Assembly (NCBI GenBank): GCA_013287275.1
Contig: JABDED010000020.1
Coordinates: 1 to 42,001 of the forward strand
DNA from: Betaproteobacteria bacterium
Lineage (GTDB): Bacteria > Pseudomonadota > Gammaproteobacteria > Burkholderiales > Burkholderiaceae_D
Length of the DNA: 42,001 nucleotides
Reading direction: 5' to 3'
Part shown: positions 1 through 8,002 of the stretch, one piece after another
Layout: each line of letters starts with the position of its first letter
Numbering within the stretch: the first letter of the stretch is position 1
Program-made: the position numbers and the translations under genes
The notes under the pieces: model-generated
The model's database searches: none
What the model was told of the DNA's origin: nothing
Seen by the model: only the letters and a program-made list of their open reading frames with translations

Positions 1-210
1 ATTCCTGCGGGCAAGGAGATTCTCATGCCCGCCACCATCGTATTGACGCCCCCCAAGCGCGGCTTTGCCAATCTGGGGCGCCTGAAATTGATGCGCTCTC
101 CTGATGGATGTTCTTTACCGCAAATTTTTGCATACTGCCGGGCTTCAGCTTCAGAGAATAGCTTGACAGGTCTTGGAACTGGCATTCGGCTCTCCCTCTT
201 GTCGGTATAG
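1..210. other. Unresolved short open frames at left edge
   Basis: Two frames are open here and neither is recognisable. On the plus strand a frame open from base 1 to the TAG at 208-210 contains an ATG at 25 with a good Shine-Dalgarno (AAGGAG at 14-19). On the minus strand a frame starts with ATG at 185-183, preceded by AGGGAGAG, and runs off the left edge. Third-position GC over the first ~95 bases is similarly high in both, so composition does not decide. The base composition becomes AT-richer after about position 96, which would fit a truncated remnant or the edge of a neighbouring gene. No function is proposed. Confidence 0.25.
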
Positions 211-608
211 GCCTGCGCTTGTTTTATCGCAGTCGCCAGGAACGATATGTGACGCAAAGTGCATTGGGGCAAACAAGCTTGAGGGAAGAAATTCCCCTCC
301 AATGTTCAATGAATAAAAAGCTACCGATATTGCGCTGATTTAAGCATGAGAAATAGCACAGAACAAGACACCCGGGGGAGGTATGCATCGCGGTACGGCC
401 AAACTCATCATTATTAAATAATACATCGTATTAAACGATCTATATATCAATTATATTCGACTTTTTTTGTTAATTCACTCGCACTACACTGTGGCTACCT
501 TCTTTGGGAAGGTGAAGGGCTGCACCGGAACCCGTTTCATCCATATCTTGAGAGGGATTCCGGTCACAGGCATGACTCCGCGGCCTTTCAACATTTCAGG
601 AGAAAAGC
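211..608. other. AT-rich intergenic stretch upstream of yccA
   Basis: I see no convincing gene in these ~400 bases. The segment around 410-475 is distinctly AT-rich and contains a small dyad, ATCGT (425-429) and ACGAT (435-439) around ATTAA, which could be an operator. A short hairpin, ACCTTC/GAAGGT at 497-513, lies in the presumed yccA leader. No promoter with two good hexamers could be assigned. Confidence 0.4.
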
Positions 609-1301
609 ATGAAATTGAATATGAACCGCTCCGCCCTGCGCAATGTGCAAACGGTGGACTACACAGACAGCAGCGCGACCGAGGGCCACAAGGTCTTGCG
701 CAATACCTATATGCTGCTGTCGATGACGCTGCTGTTCAGCGCATTGACCGCCGCTGCCAGCGTAGCGCTGGCGCTGCCCGGGCCCGGCGTCATCCTGACG
801 CTGGTCGGCTACTTCGGCCTGCTGTTCCTGACCACAAAATTCCGTAACAGCAGCCTCGGCCTGGCCTTTGTATTCGCGTTGACCGGCTTCATGGGTTATA
901 CGCTAGGCCCCATCATCAGCCACTACCTCGGCATGGCCGGCGGCAGCGGCATCGTGATGGGCGCGATGGGCATGACAGGCGCGATCTTCCTGGGCTTGTC
1001 CGCCTATGTGCTGGTCAGCAAGCGCGACTTCAGCTTCCTCGGCAGTTTCCTGATGATAGGCATGCTGGTTACCTTCGTTGCCAGCCTGGGCGCGATCTTT
1101 TTCCAGATTCCGGCACTGTCGCTGACGATCTCCGCCGTGATGGTATTGCTGATGTCCGGCATGATCCTGTTTGAAACCAGCAATATCATCCGCGGCGGTG
1201 AAACCAACTACATCATGGCCACCGTCAGCCTGTACATCACGATCTTCAACCTGTTCATCAGCCTGTTGCAATTGCTGGGCTTTGTCAGCAGGGACGACTA
1301 A
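609..1301 (+). CDS. yccA: Bax inhibitor-1/YccA family membrane protein
   Basis: This 230-residue protein is almost entirely hydrophobic after a polar N-terminus of about 28 residues, with roughly seven membrane segments. The length and layout match the UPF0005/BI-1 family member YccA, an inner-membrane protein known in E. coli to interact with and restrain the FtsH protease. The family-typical acidic C-terminal end is present. The chosen ATG at 609 has the Shine-Dalgarno AGGAG at 599-603; a second in-frame ATG lies four codons downstream and cannot be excluded. The gene is followed by a palindromic repeat and then by alx on the same strand. The assignment to the BI-1 family is firm; the FtsH-regulating role is inferred from E. 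coli. Confidence 0.9.
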   Translation: MKLNMNRSALRNVQTVDYTDSSATEGHKVLRNTYMLLSMTLLFSALTAAASVALALPGPGVILTLVGYFGLLFLTTKFRNSSLGLAFVFALTGFMGYTLGPIISHYLGMAGGSGIVMGAMGMTGAIFLGLSAYVLVSKRDFSFLGSFLMIGMLVTFVASLGAIFFQIPALSLTISAVMVLLMSGMILFETSNIIRGGETNYIMATVSLYITIFNLFISLLQLLGFVSRDD

Positions 1302-1317
1302 GCGTTTATAAATTTGC

Positions 1318-1389
1318 GTAGGGTGGGCACGCCGTGCCCACGCGCTTGCCAATAAAGAACTCAGCGTGGGCAGAAGCTGCCCACCCTAC
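1318..1389. repeat. Palindromic intergenic element between yccA and alx
   Basis: The 72-bp element is bounded by a perfect 12-bp inverted repeat, GTAGGGTGGGCA (1318-1329) and TGCCCACCCTAC (1378-1389). Inside it are further copies of the same word: GGGCACGCCGTGCCC and GTGGGCAGAAGCTGCCCAC. This nested structure is typical of REP/BIME or small MITE-like elements. It occupies nearly all of the yccA-alx spacer and would also form a strong RNA hairpin without a following T-run. Confidence 0.75.
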
Positions 1390-1410
1390 TGCAAAAAGAA
1401 AGAAACAATA

Positions 1411-2376
1411 ATGATACAAACCGTTGCCCAGCCCTGGATGTGGGCCGTCTTTGTCGCCTTTGTGCTGGGTATGCTGCTGCTCGACGTCTTTGCGCTGGGC
1501 GGTTCACGCTCGCACAAGGTAGGCATCAAGGAAGCCGCGATCTGGTCCGGCGTCTGGGTCAGCCTGGCCCTGCTGTTCGATCTCGGCCTGTGGATATACC
1601 TGAAGGACACGGTCGGCTCCGCAGTCGCCGACGCCAAGGCGATGGAATTCCTGGCGGGCTACGTGATAGAAAAATCGCTGTCGGTCGATAATGTTTTCGT
1701 CTTTCTGCTGATTTTCGGCCATTTCTCGGTACCGCTGCAATACCAGCGCAAGGTACTGCTATACGGCGTGCTCGGCGCCATCGTGATGCGCATTGCAATG
1801 ATACTGGCCGGCGTCTGGGTAGTGACGCAGTTTGCCTGGGTGCTCTACCTGTTCGGCGTATTCCTGCTGGTCACCGGCTTCCGCATGCTGGTGTCGGCAG
1901 AAAAAGAACCCGACCTGAACGCCAATCCGGTATTGCGCTGGGCTAAAAAACTGCTGCCTTTTACCGATAGCTTCCGCGCCGAAAAATTCAGCGTGATCGA
2001 AGGCGGCAAGCGCGTATTTACACCGCTGCTGCTGGTGCTGATCCTGATAGAGATATCCGACGTGATCTTTGCGGTCGATTCCATACCGGCGATATTTGCG
2101 ATCACGACCGATCCTTTCATCGTGTTCACGTCGAATATCTTCGCGATCATGGGCTTGCGCGCGCTGTATTTCCTGCTGGCGGACATGGCGGAGCGCTTCC
2201 ACCTGCTGAAGTTCGGCCTGGCGTTTGTACTGATGTTTGTCGGTATCAAGATGCTGGTCGTGCACTGGCTGCACATCCCGACCGCGATCTCGCTGCTGGT
2301 AATAGGCGGCATCCTGGCCAGCTCCATCGCCGCCAGCCTGATCGCGACCCGGCCGGAGAGCAAGAAACCTGAGTAA
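1411..2376 (+). CDS. alx: TerC/Alx family integral membrane protein
   Basis: The protein has 321 residues, the same length as E. coli Alx, and about eight or nine membrane segments. The family hallmarks are visible: the segment AGYVIEKSLSVDNVFVFLLI near residues 82-101 and a second acidic membrane motif, EISDVIFAVDSIPAIFA, near residues 215-231. The acidic residues within membrane helices are those implicated in metal ion transport in this family. Alx in E. coli is a manganese-linked protein induced at high pH; here only the family membership is visible. I place the start at ATG 1411, preceded by AAAGAAA; an upstream extension to 1366 would read through the palindromic repeat and is unlikely. 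No yybP-ykoY-like leader was seen. A strong terminator follows. Confidence 0.9.
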   Translation: MIQTVAQPWMWAVFVAFVLGMLLLDVFALGGSRSHKVGIKEAAIWSGVWVSLALLFDLGLWIYLKDTVGSAVADAKAMEFLAGYVIEKSLSVDNVFVFLLIFGHFSVPLQYQRKVLLYGVLGAIVMRIAMILAGVWVVTQFAWVLYLFGVFLLVTGFRMLVSAEKEPDLNANPVLRWAKKLLPFTDSFRAEKFSVIEGGKRVFTPLLLVLILIEISDVIFAVDSIPAIFAITTDPFIVFTSNIFAIMGLRALYFLLADMAERFHLLKFGLAFVLMFVGIKMLVVHWLHIPTAISLLVIGGILASSIAASLIATRPESKKPE

Positions 2377-2418
2377 AAACTGAGCAAGGCCTGAACAAAA
2401 TACTAACGGTTCCCTTTG

Positions 2419-2457
2419 GGGCACATTGCCGGTTTATCGGTAATGTGCCCTTTTTTT
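2419..2457 (+). terminator. Intrinsic terminator after alx
   Basis: GGGCACATT (2419-2427) pairs with AATGTGCCC (2442-2450), extended inward by GCCG/CGGT pairs, and is followed by seven T (2451-2457). Confidence 0.92.
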
Positions 2458-2567
2458 ATCCGCGGCGACTTGCGGCCTCCGCATCGCCTTTGTTGAGTAA
2501 CTATCACAGCGTAGTTGCAAAATCGGCCAGATCGGCCCCTGCCAGCACCCAAGCCCTTGATTTGACG

Positions 2568-2573
2568 TATAAT
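2568..2573 (+). promoter_or_regulatory. Likely -10 element of the metH promoter
   Basis: A perfect TATAAT lies 9 bases before the riboswitch core, so transcription would start near 2580, just upstream of it. The -35 region (around 2545-2551) is a poor match to TTGACA. Confidence 0.6.
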
Positions 2574-2582
2574 TTAGCTTTG

Positions 2583-2635
2583 TTGCGCCGATTTGAGACT
2601 CAGATTGCGGGCGCGTAATAAGTGCAGCTAAAAGG
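2583..2635 (+). promoter_or_regulatory. SAM-II riboswitch aptamer upstream of metH
   Basis: The sequence matches the SAM-II (metA-type) aptamer layout. P1 is GCGCC (2585-2589) with GGCGC (2610-2614). The conserved GATTT follows P1 at 2590-2594. The pseudoknot is TTGCG (2605-2609) with TGCAG (2623-2627), and the conserved tail GCTAAAAGG sits at 2627-2635. Between P1 and the tail is the expected AT-rich linker (TAATAAG). It binds S-adenosylmethionine in the known family. Position directly after a TATAAT box and before metH fits feedback of SAM on methionine synthesis. Recognition is by eye from the known class sequence. Confidence 0.88.
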
Positions 2636-2641
2636 ACATCG

Positions 2642-2675
2642 CCCGATCCGCCTGCATAAGTCGATCGGGTTTTTT
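2642..2675 (+). terminator. Attenuator-type terminator between SAM-II aptamer and metH
   Basis: CCCGATC (2642-2648) pairs with GATCGGG (2663-2669), followed directly by TTTTTT (2670-2675). It begins six bases after the aptamer tail and ends five bases before the first possible metH start, so it is best read as the expression platform of the riboswitch rather than the end of an upstream gene. Confidence 0.8.
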
Positions 2676-2680
2676 GTTTT

Positions 2681-5600
2681 GTGAGCGAGATGATGAATAG
2701 CATTGCCGACGTACCTGCTGCAGTATCTTCAACAGAAGCCCATTTGCGCGACCTGCTGTCGCGCCGCATCCTGATACTGGATGGCGCGATGGGCACCATG
2801 ATCCAGCAATACAAACTGACGGAAGAAGACTACCGCGGCGAGCGTTTCAAGGACTTTAGCGGCCCCGGCCGGGAGCTGTTCGTCAAGGGCAATAATGAAT
2901 TGCTGTCACTGACCCAGCCGCACGTCATCCAGGAAATTCACGAACAATACCTGGCCGCCGGCGCCGATTTGATAGAAACCAATACCTTCGGCGCCACCAC
3001 GGTGGCGCAGGACGACTACCATATGGCGCATCTGGCCTATGAGATGAACCTGCAGTCGGCCAGGCTGGCCCGCGCCGCGTGCGACAAGTTCAGCAGCGCC
3101 GACAAGCCGCGTTTTGTCGCCGGCGCGCTGGGCCCTACGCCGAAAACCGCTTCCATCTCGCCGGACGTCAACGATCCTGCAGCGCGCAATGTCAGCTTCG
3201 ACCAGCTGGCCGCGGCCTATCTTGAACAGACCCGCGGCCTGGTCGACGGCGGCTCCGATGTGCTGCTGGTGGAAACCATTTTCGATACGCTGAACTGCAA
3301 GGCGGCGCTGTTTGCGATCGACACCTACTTCGAAGAGACAGGCAAGCGCCTGCCTATCATGATCTCCGGTACCGTCACCGATGCGTCCGGCCGTATCCTG
3401 TCGGGCCAGACCGTGCCAGCCTTCTGGAATTCGGTGCGCCATGCGCGGCCCTTGACGATAGGCCTGAACTGCGCGCTGGGCGCCACCTTGATGCGCCCGT
3501 ATGCGGAAGAATTGTCCCAGATCGCCGATACCTTCGTCTGCATCTATCCGAATGCCGGCCTGCCCAATCCCATGAGCGACACCGGCTTTGACGAATTGCC
3601 GGCCGATACCTCATCCTTGCTGAAGGAATTCGCCGAAAGCGGCTTCGTCAACATCGCCGGCGGCTGCTGCGGCACCACGCCGGCGCACATCAAGGCGATT
3701 GCCGACCTGCTGCAGCCGATCGCGCCGCGCCAGATACCGGAAGTGCCGGCCAGCATGAGGCTGTCCGGCCTGGAGCCGTTCACGGTCGACCACAATTCAT
3801 TATTCGTCAACGTCGGCGAGCGCACCAACGTCACCGGTTCGAAGGCTTTCGCCCGCCTGATCCTGAACGAGCAATACGATGAGGCGCTGGCGGTCGCCCG
3901 CCAGCAGGTGGAAAACGGCGCGCAGGTGATCGACATCAATATGGATGAGGCGATGCTGGATTCGCTGGCGGCGATGACCCGCTTCCTGCACCTGATCGCG
4001 TCGGAACCGGACATCGCCCGCGTGCCCATCATGATCGATTCGTCCAAATGGTCGGTCATCGAAGCCGGCTTGAAATGCGTGCAGGGCAAGGCCATCGTCA
4101 ACTCGATCTCGATGAAGGAAGGCGAAGCCGAATTCCTGCGCCAGGCCAAGCTGTGCAAGCGCTACGGCGCAGCGGTGATCGTGATGGCCTTCGATGAAAA
4201 AGGCCAGGCCGATACCTATGAACGCAAGATCGAGATCTGCAAGCGCGCCTATGACCTGCTGATCAAGGAACTGGATTTCGACCGCGAAGACATCATCTTC
4301 GATCCCAACATCTTTGCGATCGCCACCGGCATAGAAGAGCATAACAACTACGCAGTCGATTTCATCAACGCGACCCGCTGGATACACCGGAACCTGCTGG
4401 GCGCCAAGATCAGCGGCGGCGTATCGAATGTCAGCTTCAGCTTCCGCGGCAACGATCCGGCGCGCGAAGCCATCCATACCGTTTTCCTGTACCACGCAGT
4501 CCAGGCCGGCATGACCATGGGCATCGTCAACGCCGGCATGATGGGGGTGTACAGCGAACTGGATCCGGAACTGCGCGAACGGGTGGAAGACGTCGTGCTG
4601 AACCGGCGCGACGACGCGACCGAACGCATGATAGAAATCGCCGCCACGCTGAAGGCCGGCGGCAAGAAAGAAGAAGCGACACTGGAATGGCGCCAGGATC
4701 CGGTGGAAAAACGCCTGGCGCACGCGATGGTGCAAGGCATCACGCAGTGGATCGTGGAAGATACCGAAGAAGCGCGCCTGGCCATCATGAACAATGGCGG
4801 CCGCCCGATACAAGTCATCGAAGGCCCGCTGATGGCCGGCATGAATATCGTCGGCGACCTGTTCGGCCAGGGCAAGATGTTCCTGCCGCAAGTGGTGAAG
4901 TCCGCGCGCGTGATGAAACAGGCGGTGGCGCACCTGATCCCTTATATCGAGGAAGAAAAGAAACGCAGCGGCGACAACAAGCCCAAGGGCAAGATAGTCA
5001 TCGCCACCGTCAAGGGCGACGTGCATGATATAGGCAAGAACATCGTCACCGTGGTCTTGCAATGCAATAATTTTGAAGTGGTCAATATGGGTGTGATGGT
5101 GCCGTGCTCCGAAATCCTGGCCAAGGCCAAGGCGGAAAACGCCGACATCATAGGCTTGTCCGGCCTGATCACGCCTTCGCTGGAAGAGATGGCCCACGTC
5201 GCCAAGGAAATGCAGCGCGACCCGCACTTCCGCATGCTGAAAATCCCTCTGCTGATAGGCGGCGCCACCACCAGCCGCGCCCACACTGCAGTGAAGATCG
5301 CCCCCAACTATGAAGGACCGGTAGTCTACGTGCCGGACGCATCGCGCTCGGTATCGGTCGCGCAGTCGCTGTTGACGCTAGACCAGCGCGAGCAATACGT
5401 GGAAGAACTGGCGGTCGATTACGAACGCATCCGCGTCCAGCATGCGAATAAAAAAGCAGTGCCCATGCTGAGCCTGGCCGCCGCGCGCGCCAACAAGGCC
5501 AGACTGGAATTTACCGGCGAGGCCGCGCCGCTCAAACCCAAGTTCATCGGCCGCCGCATCTTCAAGAATTATGACCTGGCGGCGATCGCCCAGTATATAG

Positions 5601-6448
5601 ACTGGGGCCCGTTCTTCCAGACCTGGGACCTGGCGGGACCGTATCCGGCCATCCTGAAGGACGAGGTGGTCGGCGACGCCGCCAGCAAGGTGTTTGCCGA
5701 GGGCCAGGCAATGCTGAAAAAAATCATAGAAGGGCGCTGGCTGACGGCTAACGGCGTCATTTCCCTGTTGCCGGCAAATAGCGTCAACGATGACGATATC
5801 GAGGTATATACCGACGAGACCCGCAGCCAGGTTGCATTTACTTACTATGGCGTGCGCCAGCAGACCGAAAAGCCGGTGATCGACGGCGTCGCCAGGCCCA
5901 ACCAGTGCCTGGCCGACTTCATCGCACCGAAATCTTCCGGCATCGCCGACTACATAGGCATGTTTGCGGTCACCGCCGGACTGGGCATAGAAAAACACGA
6001 AAAACGTTTTGAAGATGCGCATGACGACTACAGCAGCATCATGCTGAAATCGCTGGCAGACAGGCTGGCGGAAGCCTTCGCCGAACACCTGCACGAAAGG
6101 GTGCGCAAAGACTTGTGGGGTTATGCCGCCGAGGAAAACCTGAGTAATGAAGCGCTGATCAAGGAAGCCTATGAGGGCATACGCCCAGCTCCCGGTTATC
6201 CGGCTTGCCCGGAACATACGGTCAAGGCCGATATGTTCAAAATGATGCAGTGCGAAGAGATAGACATGCACATCACCGAATCGTTTGCGATGATCCCCGG
6301 CGCGGCGGTATCTGGTTTCTATTTCGCCCATCCGGCATCGAAGTATTTCAGTGTCGGCAAGATAGGAGACGACCAGGTGAACGATATGGCAACACGGCGC
6401 GGCGTCAACAAGGAAGAGGTCGAGCGCTGGCTGGCGCCCAATCTTTAA
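2681..6448 (+). CDS. metH: Cobalamin-dependent methionine synthase
   Basis: MetH transfers a methyl group from 5-methyltetrahydrofolate to homocysteine through bound cobalamin. At up to 1255 residues it is full length and carries all four modules. The homocysteine-binding domain ends with the zinc ligands GGCCGT at residues 327-332. The pterin-binding domain starts near residue 370 ([11 protein letters not shown]). The cobalamin domain has DVHDIG at 780-785, with His782 as the cobalt ligand. The C-terminal SAM-dependent reactivation domain carries RPAPGYPA from residue 1168. The start is uncertain: GTG 2681, ATG 2690 and ATG 2693 all lie right after the T-run of the leader terminator, and none has a strong Shine-Dalgarno. 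Expression is likely controlled by the SAM-II riboswitch. The gene is monocistronic, ending at a strong terminator. Confidence 0.97.
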   Translation: MSEMMNSIADVPAAVSSTEAHLRDLLSRRILILDGAMGTMIQQYKLTEEDYRGERFKDFSGPGRELFVKGNNELLSLTQPHVIQEIHEQYLAAGADLIETNTFGATTVAQDDYHMAHLAYEMNLQSARLARAACDKFSSADKPRFVAGALGPTPKTASISPDVNDPAARNVSFDQLAAAYLEQTRGLVDGGSDVLLVETIFDTLNCKAALFAIDTYFEETGKRLPIMISGTVTDASGRILSGQTVPAFWNSVRHARPLTIGLNCALGATLMRPYAEELSQIADTFVCIYPNAGLPNPMSDTGFDELPADTSSLLKEFAESGFVNIAGGCCGTTPAHIKAIADLLQPIAPRQIPEVPASMRLSGLEPFTVDHNSLFVNVGERTNVTGSKAFARLILNEQYDEALAVARQQVENGAQVIDINMDEAMLDSLAAMTRFLHLIASEPDIARVPIMIDSSKWSVIEAGLKCVQGKAIVNSISMKEGEAEFLRQAKLCKRYGAAVIVMAFDEKGQADTYERKIEICKRAYDLLIKELDFDREDIIFDPNIFAIATGIEEHNNYAVDFINATRWIHRNLLGAKISGGVSNVSFSFRGNDPAREAIHTVFLYHAVQAGMTMGIVNAGMMGVYSELDPELRERVEDVVLNRRDDATERMIEIAATLKAGGKKEEATLEWRQDPVEKRLAHAMVQGITQWIVEDTEEARLAIMNNGGRPIQVIEGPLMAGMNIVGDLFGQGKMFLPQVVKSARVMKQAVAHLIPYIEEEKKRSGDNKPKGKIVIATVKGDVHDIGKNIVTVVLQCNNFEVVNMGVMVPCSEILAKAKAENADIIGLSGLITPSLEEMAHVAKEMQRDPHFRMLKIPLLIGGATTSRAHTAVKIAPNYEGPVVYVPDASRSVSVAQSLLTLDQREQYVEELAVDYERIRVQHANKKAVPMLSLAAARANKARLEFTGEAAPLKPKFIGRRIFKNYDLAAIAQYIDWGPFFQTWDLAGPYPAILKDEVVGDAASKVFAEGQAMLKKIIEGRWLTANGVISLLPANSVNDDDIEVYTDETRSQVAFTYYGVRQQTEKPVIDGVARPNQCLADFIAPKSSGIADYIGMFAVTAGLGIEKHEKRFEDAHDDYSSIMLKSLADRLAEAFAEHLHERVRKDLWGYAAEENLSNEALIKEAYEGIRPAPGYPACPEHTVKADMFKMMQCEEIDMHITESFAMIPGAAVSGFYFAHPASKYFSVGKIGDDQVNDMATRRGVNKEEVERWLAPNL

Positions 6449-6513
6449 CAATCATTTGCCAAGCGGCAGCAAGTATCGACAACTAGCGCACTAATATCCA
6501 TTAGAATACCAGC

Positions 6514-6554
6514 AGGTCATTTTTAGCCGGACCCGGCTAAAAATGACCTGTTTT
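6514..6554 (+). terminator. Strong intrinsic terminator after metH
   Basis: A perfect 17-bp inverted repeat, 6514-6530 with 6533-6549, is separated by only two bases (the inner pairs would open to form the loop) and is followed by GTTTTT. The arm begins with AGGTCATTTTTAGCCGG. An A-rich tract is part of the arm, so it may work in both directions. Confidence 0.9.
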
Positions 6555-6684
6555 TGTATATTGATGGGCCGGGACTTGCCGTAAAAACTAAGCAAATTCC
6601 AAAAGTAATGGATTTTTCCTATTTCACATGCTAATAATACAAGTAAATAAGCAAGTCTATACGCGGGCTCACAAAGGCAAACAT

Positions 6685-6696
6685 CCATTGCAATGG
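6685..6696. promoter_or_regulatory. Perfect palindrome just upstream of the HD-GYP gene
   Basis: CCATTGCAATGG is a perfect 12-base palindrome four bases before the ATG at 6701, exactly where a Shine-Dalgarno would normally lie; no Shine-Dalgarno is visible. It could be a protein operator or an RNA hairpin, or chance. Confidence 0.35.
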
Positions 6697-6700
6697 CTTC

Positions 6701-8002
6701 ATGACTGATACCTACCCACAATTTGTTGATCTTTCCCAATTGCGGGTTGGGATGTTTGTGTACCTCGATATAGGCTGGATGGAACACCCTTTTCCAGTCA
6801 ACAGCTTTTCCATTACCAGTCCTGAACAAATCGCGGCGATACGCTCGCTGGGCCTGGAACGCATCCGTTATTCCCCCGAAAAGAGCACGCCGGAATCGCA
6901 GGCAGAGGCCATTGCCGACGCTGCGCGGGCAGCGGGGAAACCGTTGGCCGCGGCACCGCTGCTGACAGAAGTCGAATCCCCCAAGGCTGCAGAGATGCGC
7001 AAACGGCGTGAACTGCTGGCAAGCCAGCAGGCCAGCCTGATGGCTTGCGAAAAGCAATTCAATCATGCGACGCAGTCCTTTAAGCAGGTCACCGACTCGG
7101 TGCATGCGCAACCGCAGGTCGCGCGCGAACATGCAGAAAACCTGATCCAGTCCTTCTTGCAGGAAATCCTCACCGAAGACGAGGCCGCGATACGGCTGCT
7201 GTCGGAAAAAGCCGGCGAGAAAACCTCGCTGCACTCGATCAATGTCACGGTAATTTCGCTGTTGCTGGGCAAGGCGATGCAACTCGGCAAGGCCGAGATG
7301 CTGGAACTGGGCATAGGCGCGCTGCTGCACGATATCGGCAAGATGGAATTGCCGGACCGCCTGCGCTGGCTGGACGACCACTTCAGCTATGCCGAGCGGC
7401 AGCTGTATCAGGGCCATGTCGCGCACGGCGTCACGATGGGCCGCAAGATGGGCTTGTCCGCCCACGCGATGCTACTGATAGGCCAGCACCATGAGCACGT
7501 GGACGGTAGCGGTTACCCGAGCCAGATCAAGGGGGAAAAAATGTCGCCGCTGAGCAAGATCGTCGCCCTGGTCAACCGCTATGACAATCTGTGCAATCCC
7601 GGCAATCCGGCAATGGCAATCACGCCGCATGAAGCGCTGTCGCAGATATTCACGCAGTTCAAGGCCCAGTTCCATGCACCTACGCTGACCGCATTCATAC
7701 GGATGATGGGCATCTATCCGCCAGGTTCGGTAGTCCAGCTGACCGATGAAAGATATGCAATGGTGGTGTCGGTCAACTCTTCGCGCCCGATCAAGCCCAG
7801 GGTGCTGATACACAATCCCGAAGTGCCGCGCGACGACGCGCTGGTCATCAACCTGGAAGGCGAAGCTGCGCTGGGCATACACCGCAGCCTGAAACCGATA
7901 CAACTGCCCAAGGCCGCCTACGACTACCTGTCGCCGAGAAAACGCCTGTGCTATTTCTTCGAACGCAGCCGGGAACTGCCGCCTGCCGGGGAAATGCTAT
8001 GA
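6701..8002 (+). CDS. HD-GYP domain protein, likely c-di-GMP phosphodiesterase
   Basis: This 433-residue cytoplasmic protein begins with a DUF3391-type N-terminal region (residues ~8-150, starting with VDLSQLRVGMFV), which commonly precedes HD-GYP domains. The catalytic domain keeps the metal-binding HD pair at His210-Asp211 in LLHDIGK, the HHE motif at 263-265 and an intact GYP at 271-273 within DGSGYP. These residues predict an active enzyme hydrolysing cyclic di-GMP. The start at 6701 lacks an evident Shine-Dalgarno but fits the family N-terminus. The stop overlaps the start of the following GGDEF/EAL gene by ATGA (7999-8002), so the two are translationally coupled and likely act in one c-di-GMP circuit. 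Catalytic activity is inferred from motifs. Confidence 0.93.
   Translation: MTDTYPQFVDLSQLRVGMFVYLDIGWMEHPFPVNSFSITSPEQIAAIRSLGLERIRYSPEKSTPESQAEAIADAARAAGKPLAAAPLLTEVESPKAAEMRKRRELLASQQASLMACEKQFNHATQSFKQVTDSVHAQPQVAREHAENLIQSFLQEILTEDEAAIRLLSEKAGEKTSLHSINVTVISLLLGKAMQLGKAEMLELGIGALLHDIGKMELPDRLRWLDDHFSYAERQLYQGHVAHGVTMGRKMGLSAHAMLLIGQHHEHVDGSGYPSQIKGEKMSPLSKIVALVNRYDNLCNPGNPAMAITPHEALSQIFTQFKAQFHAPTLTAFIRMMGIYPPGSVVQLTDERYAMVVSVNSSRPIKPRVLIHNPEVPRDDALVINLEGEAALGIHRSLKPIQLPKAAYDYLSPRKRLCYFFERSRELPPAGEML

Noticed and set aside
383-421. 12-codon frame with a strong Shine-Dalgarno (GGGGGAGG)
   Set aside because: Too short to support; no downstream gene placed for a leader-peptide attenuator, and no hairpin set that would fit one.
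1301-1411. Possible yybP-ykoY manganese riboswitch before alx
   Set aside because: The spacer is filled by the palindromic repeat and lacks the conserved loops of that riboswitch.
3800-5284. 494-codon minus-strand frame inside metH
   Set aside because: Shadow of metH caused by GC-rich third positions; no recognisable protein.
6660-6700. GEMM-like words (CACAAAGGCAAAC) before the HD-GYP gene, as a possible c-di-GMP riboswitch
   Set aside because: Only a few consensus-like bases occur, there is no room for the second stem or the tetraloop receptor, and the segment is too short.
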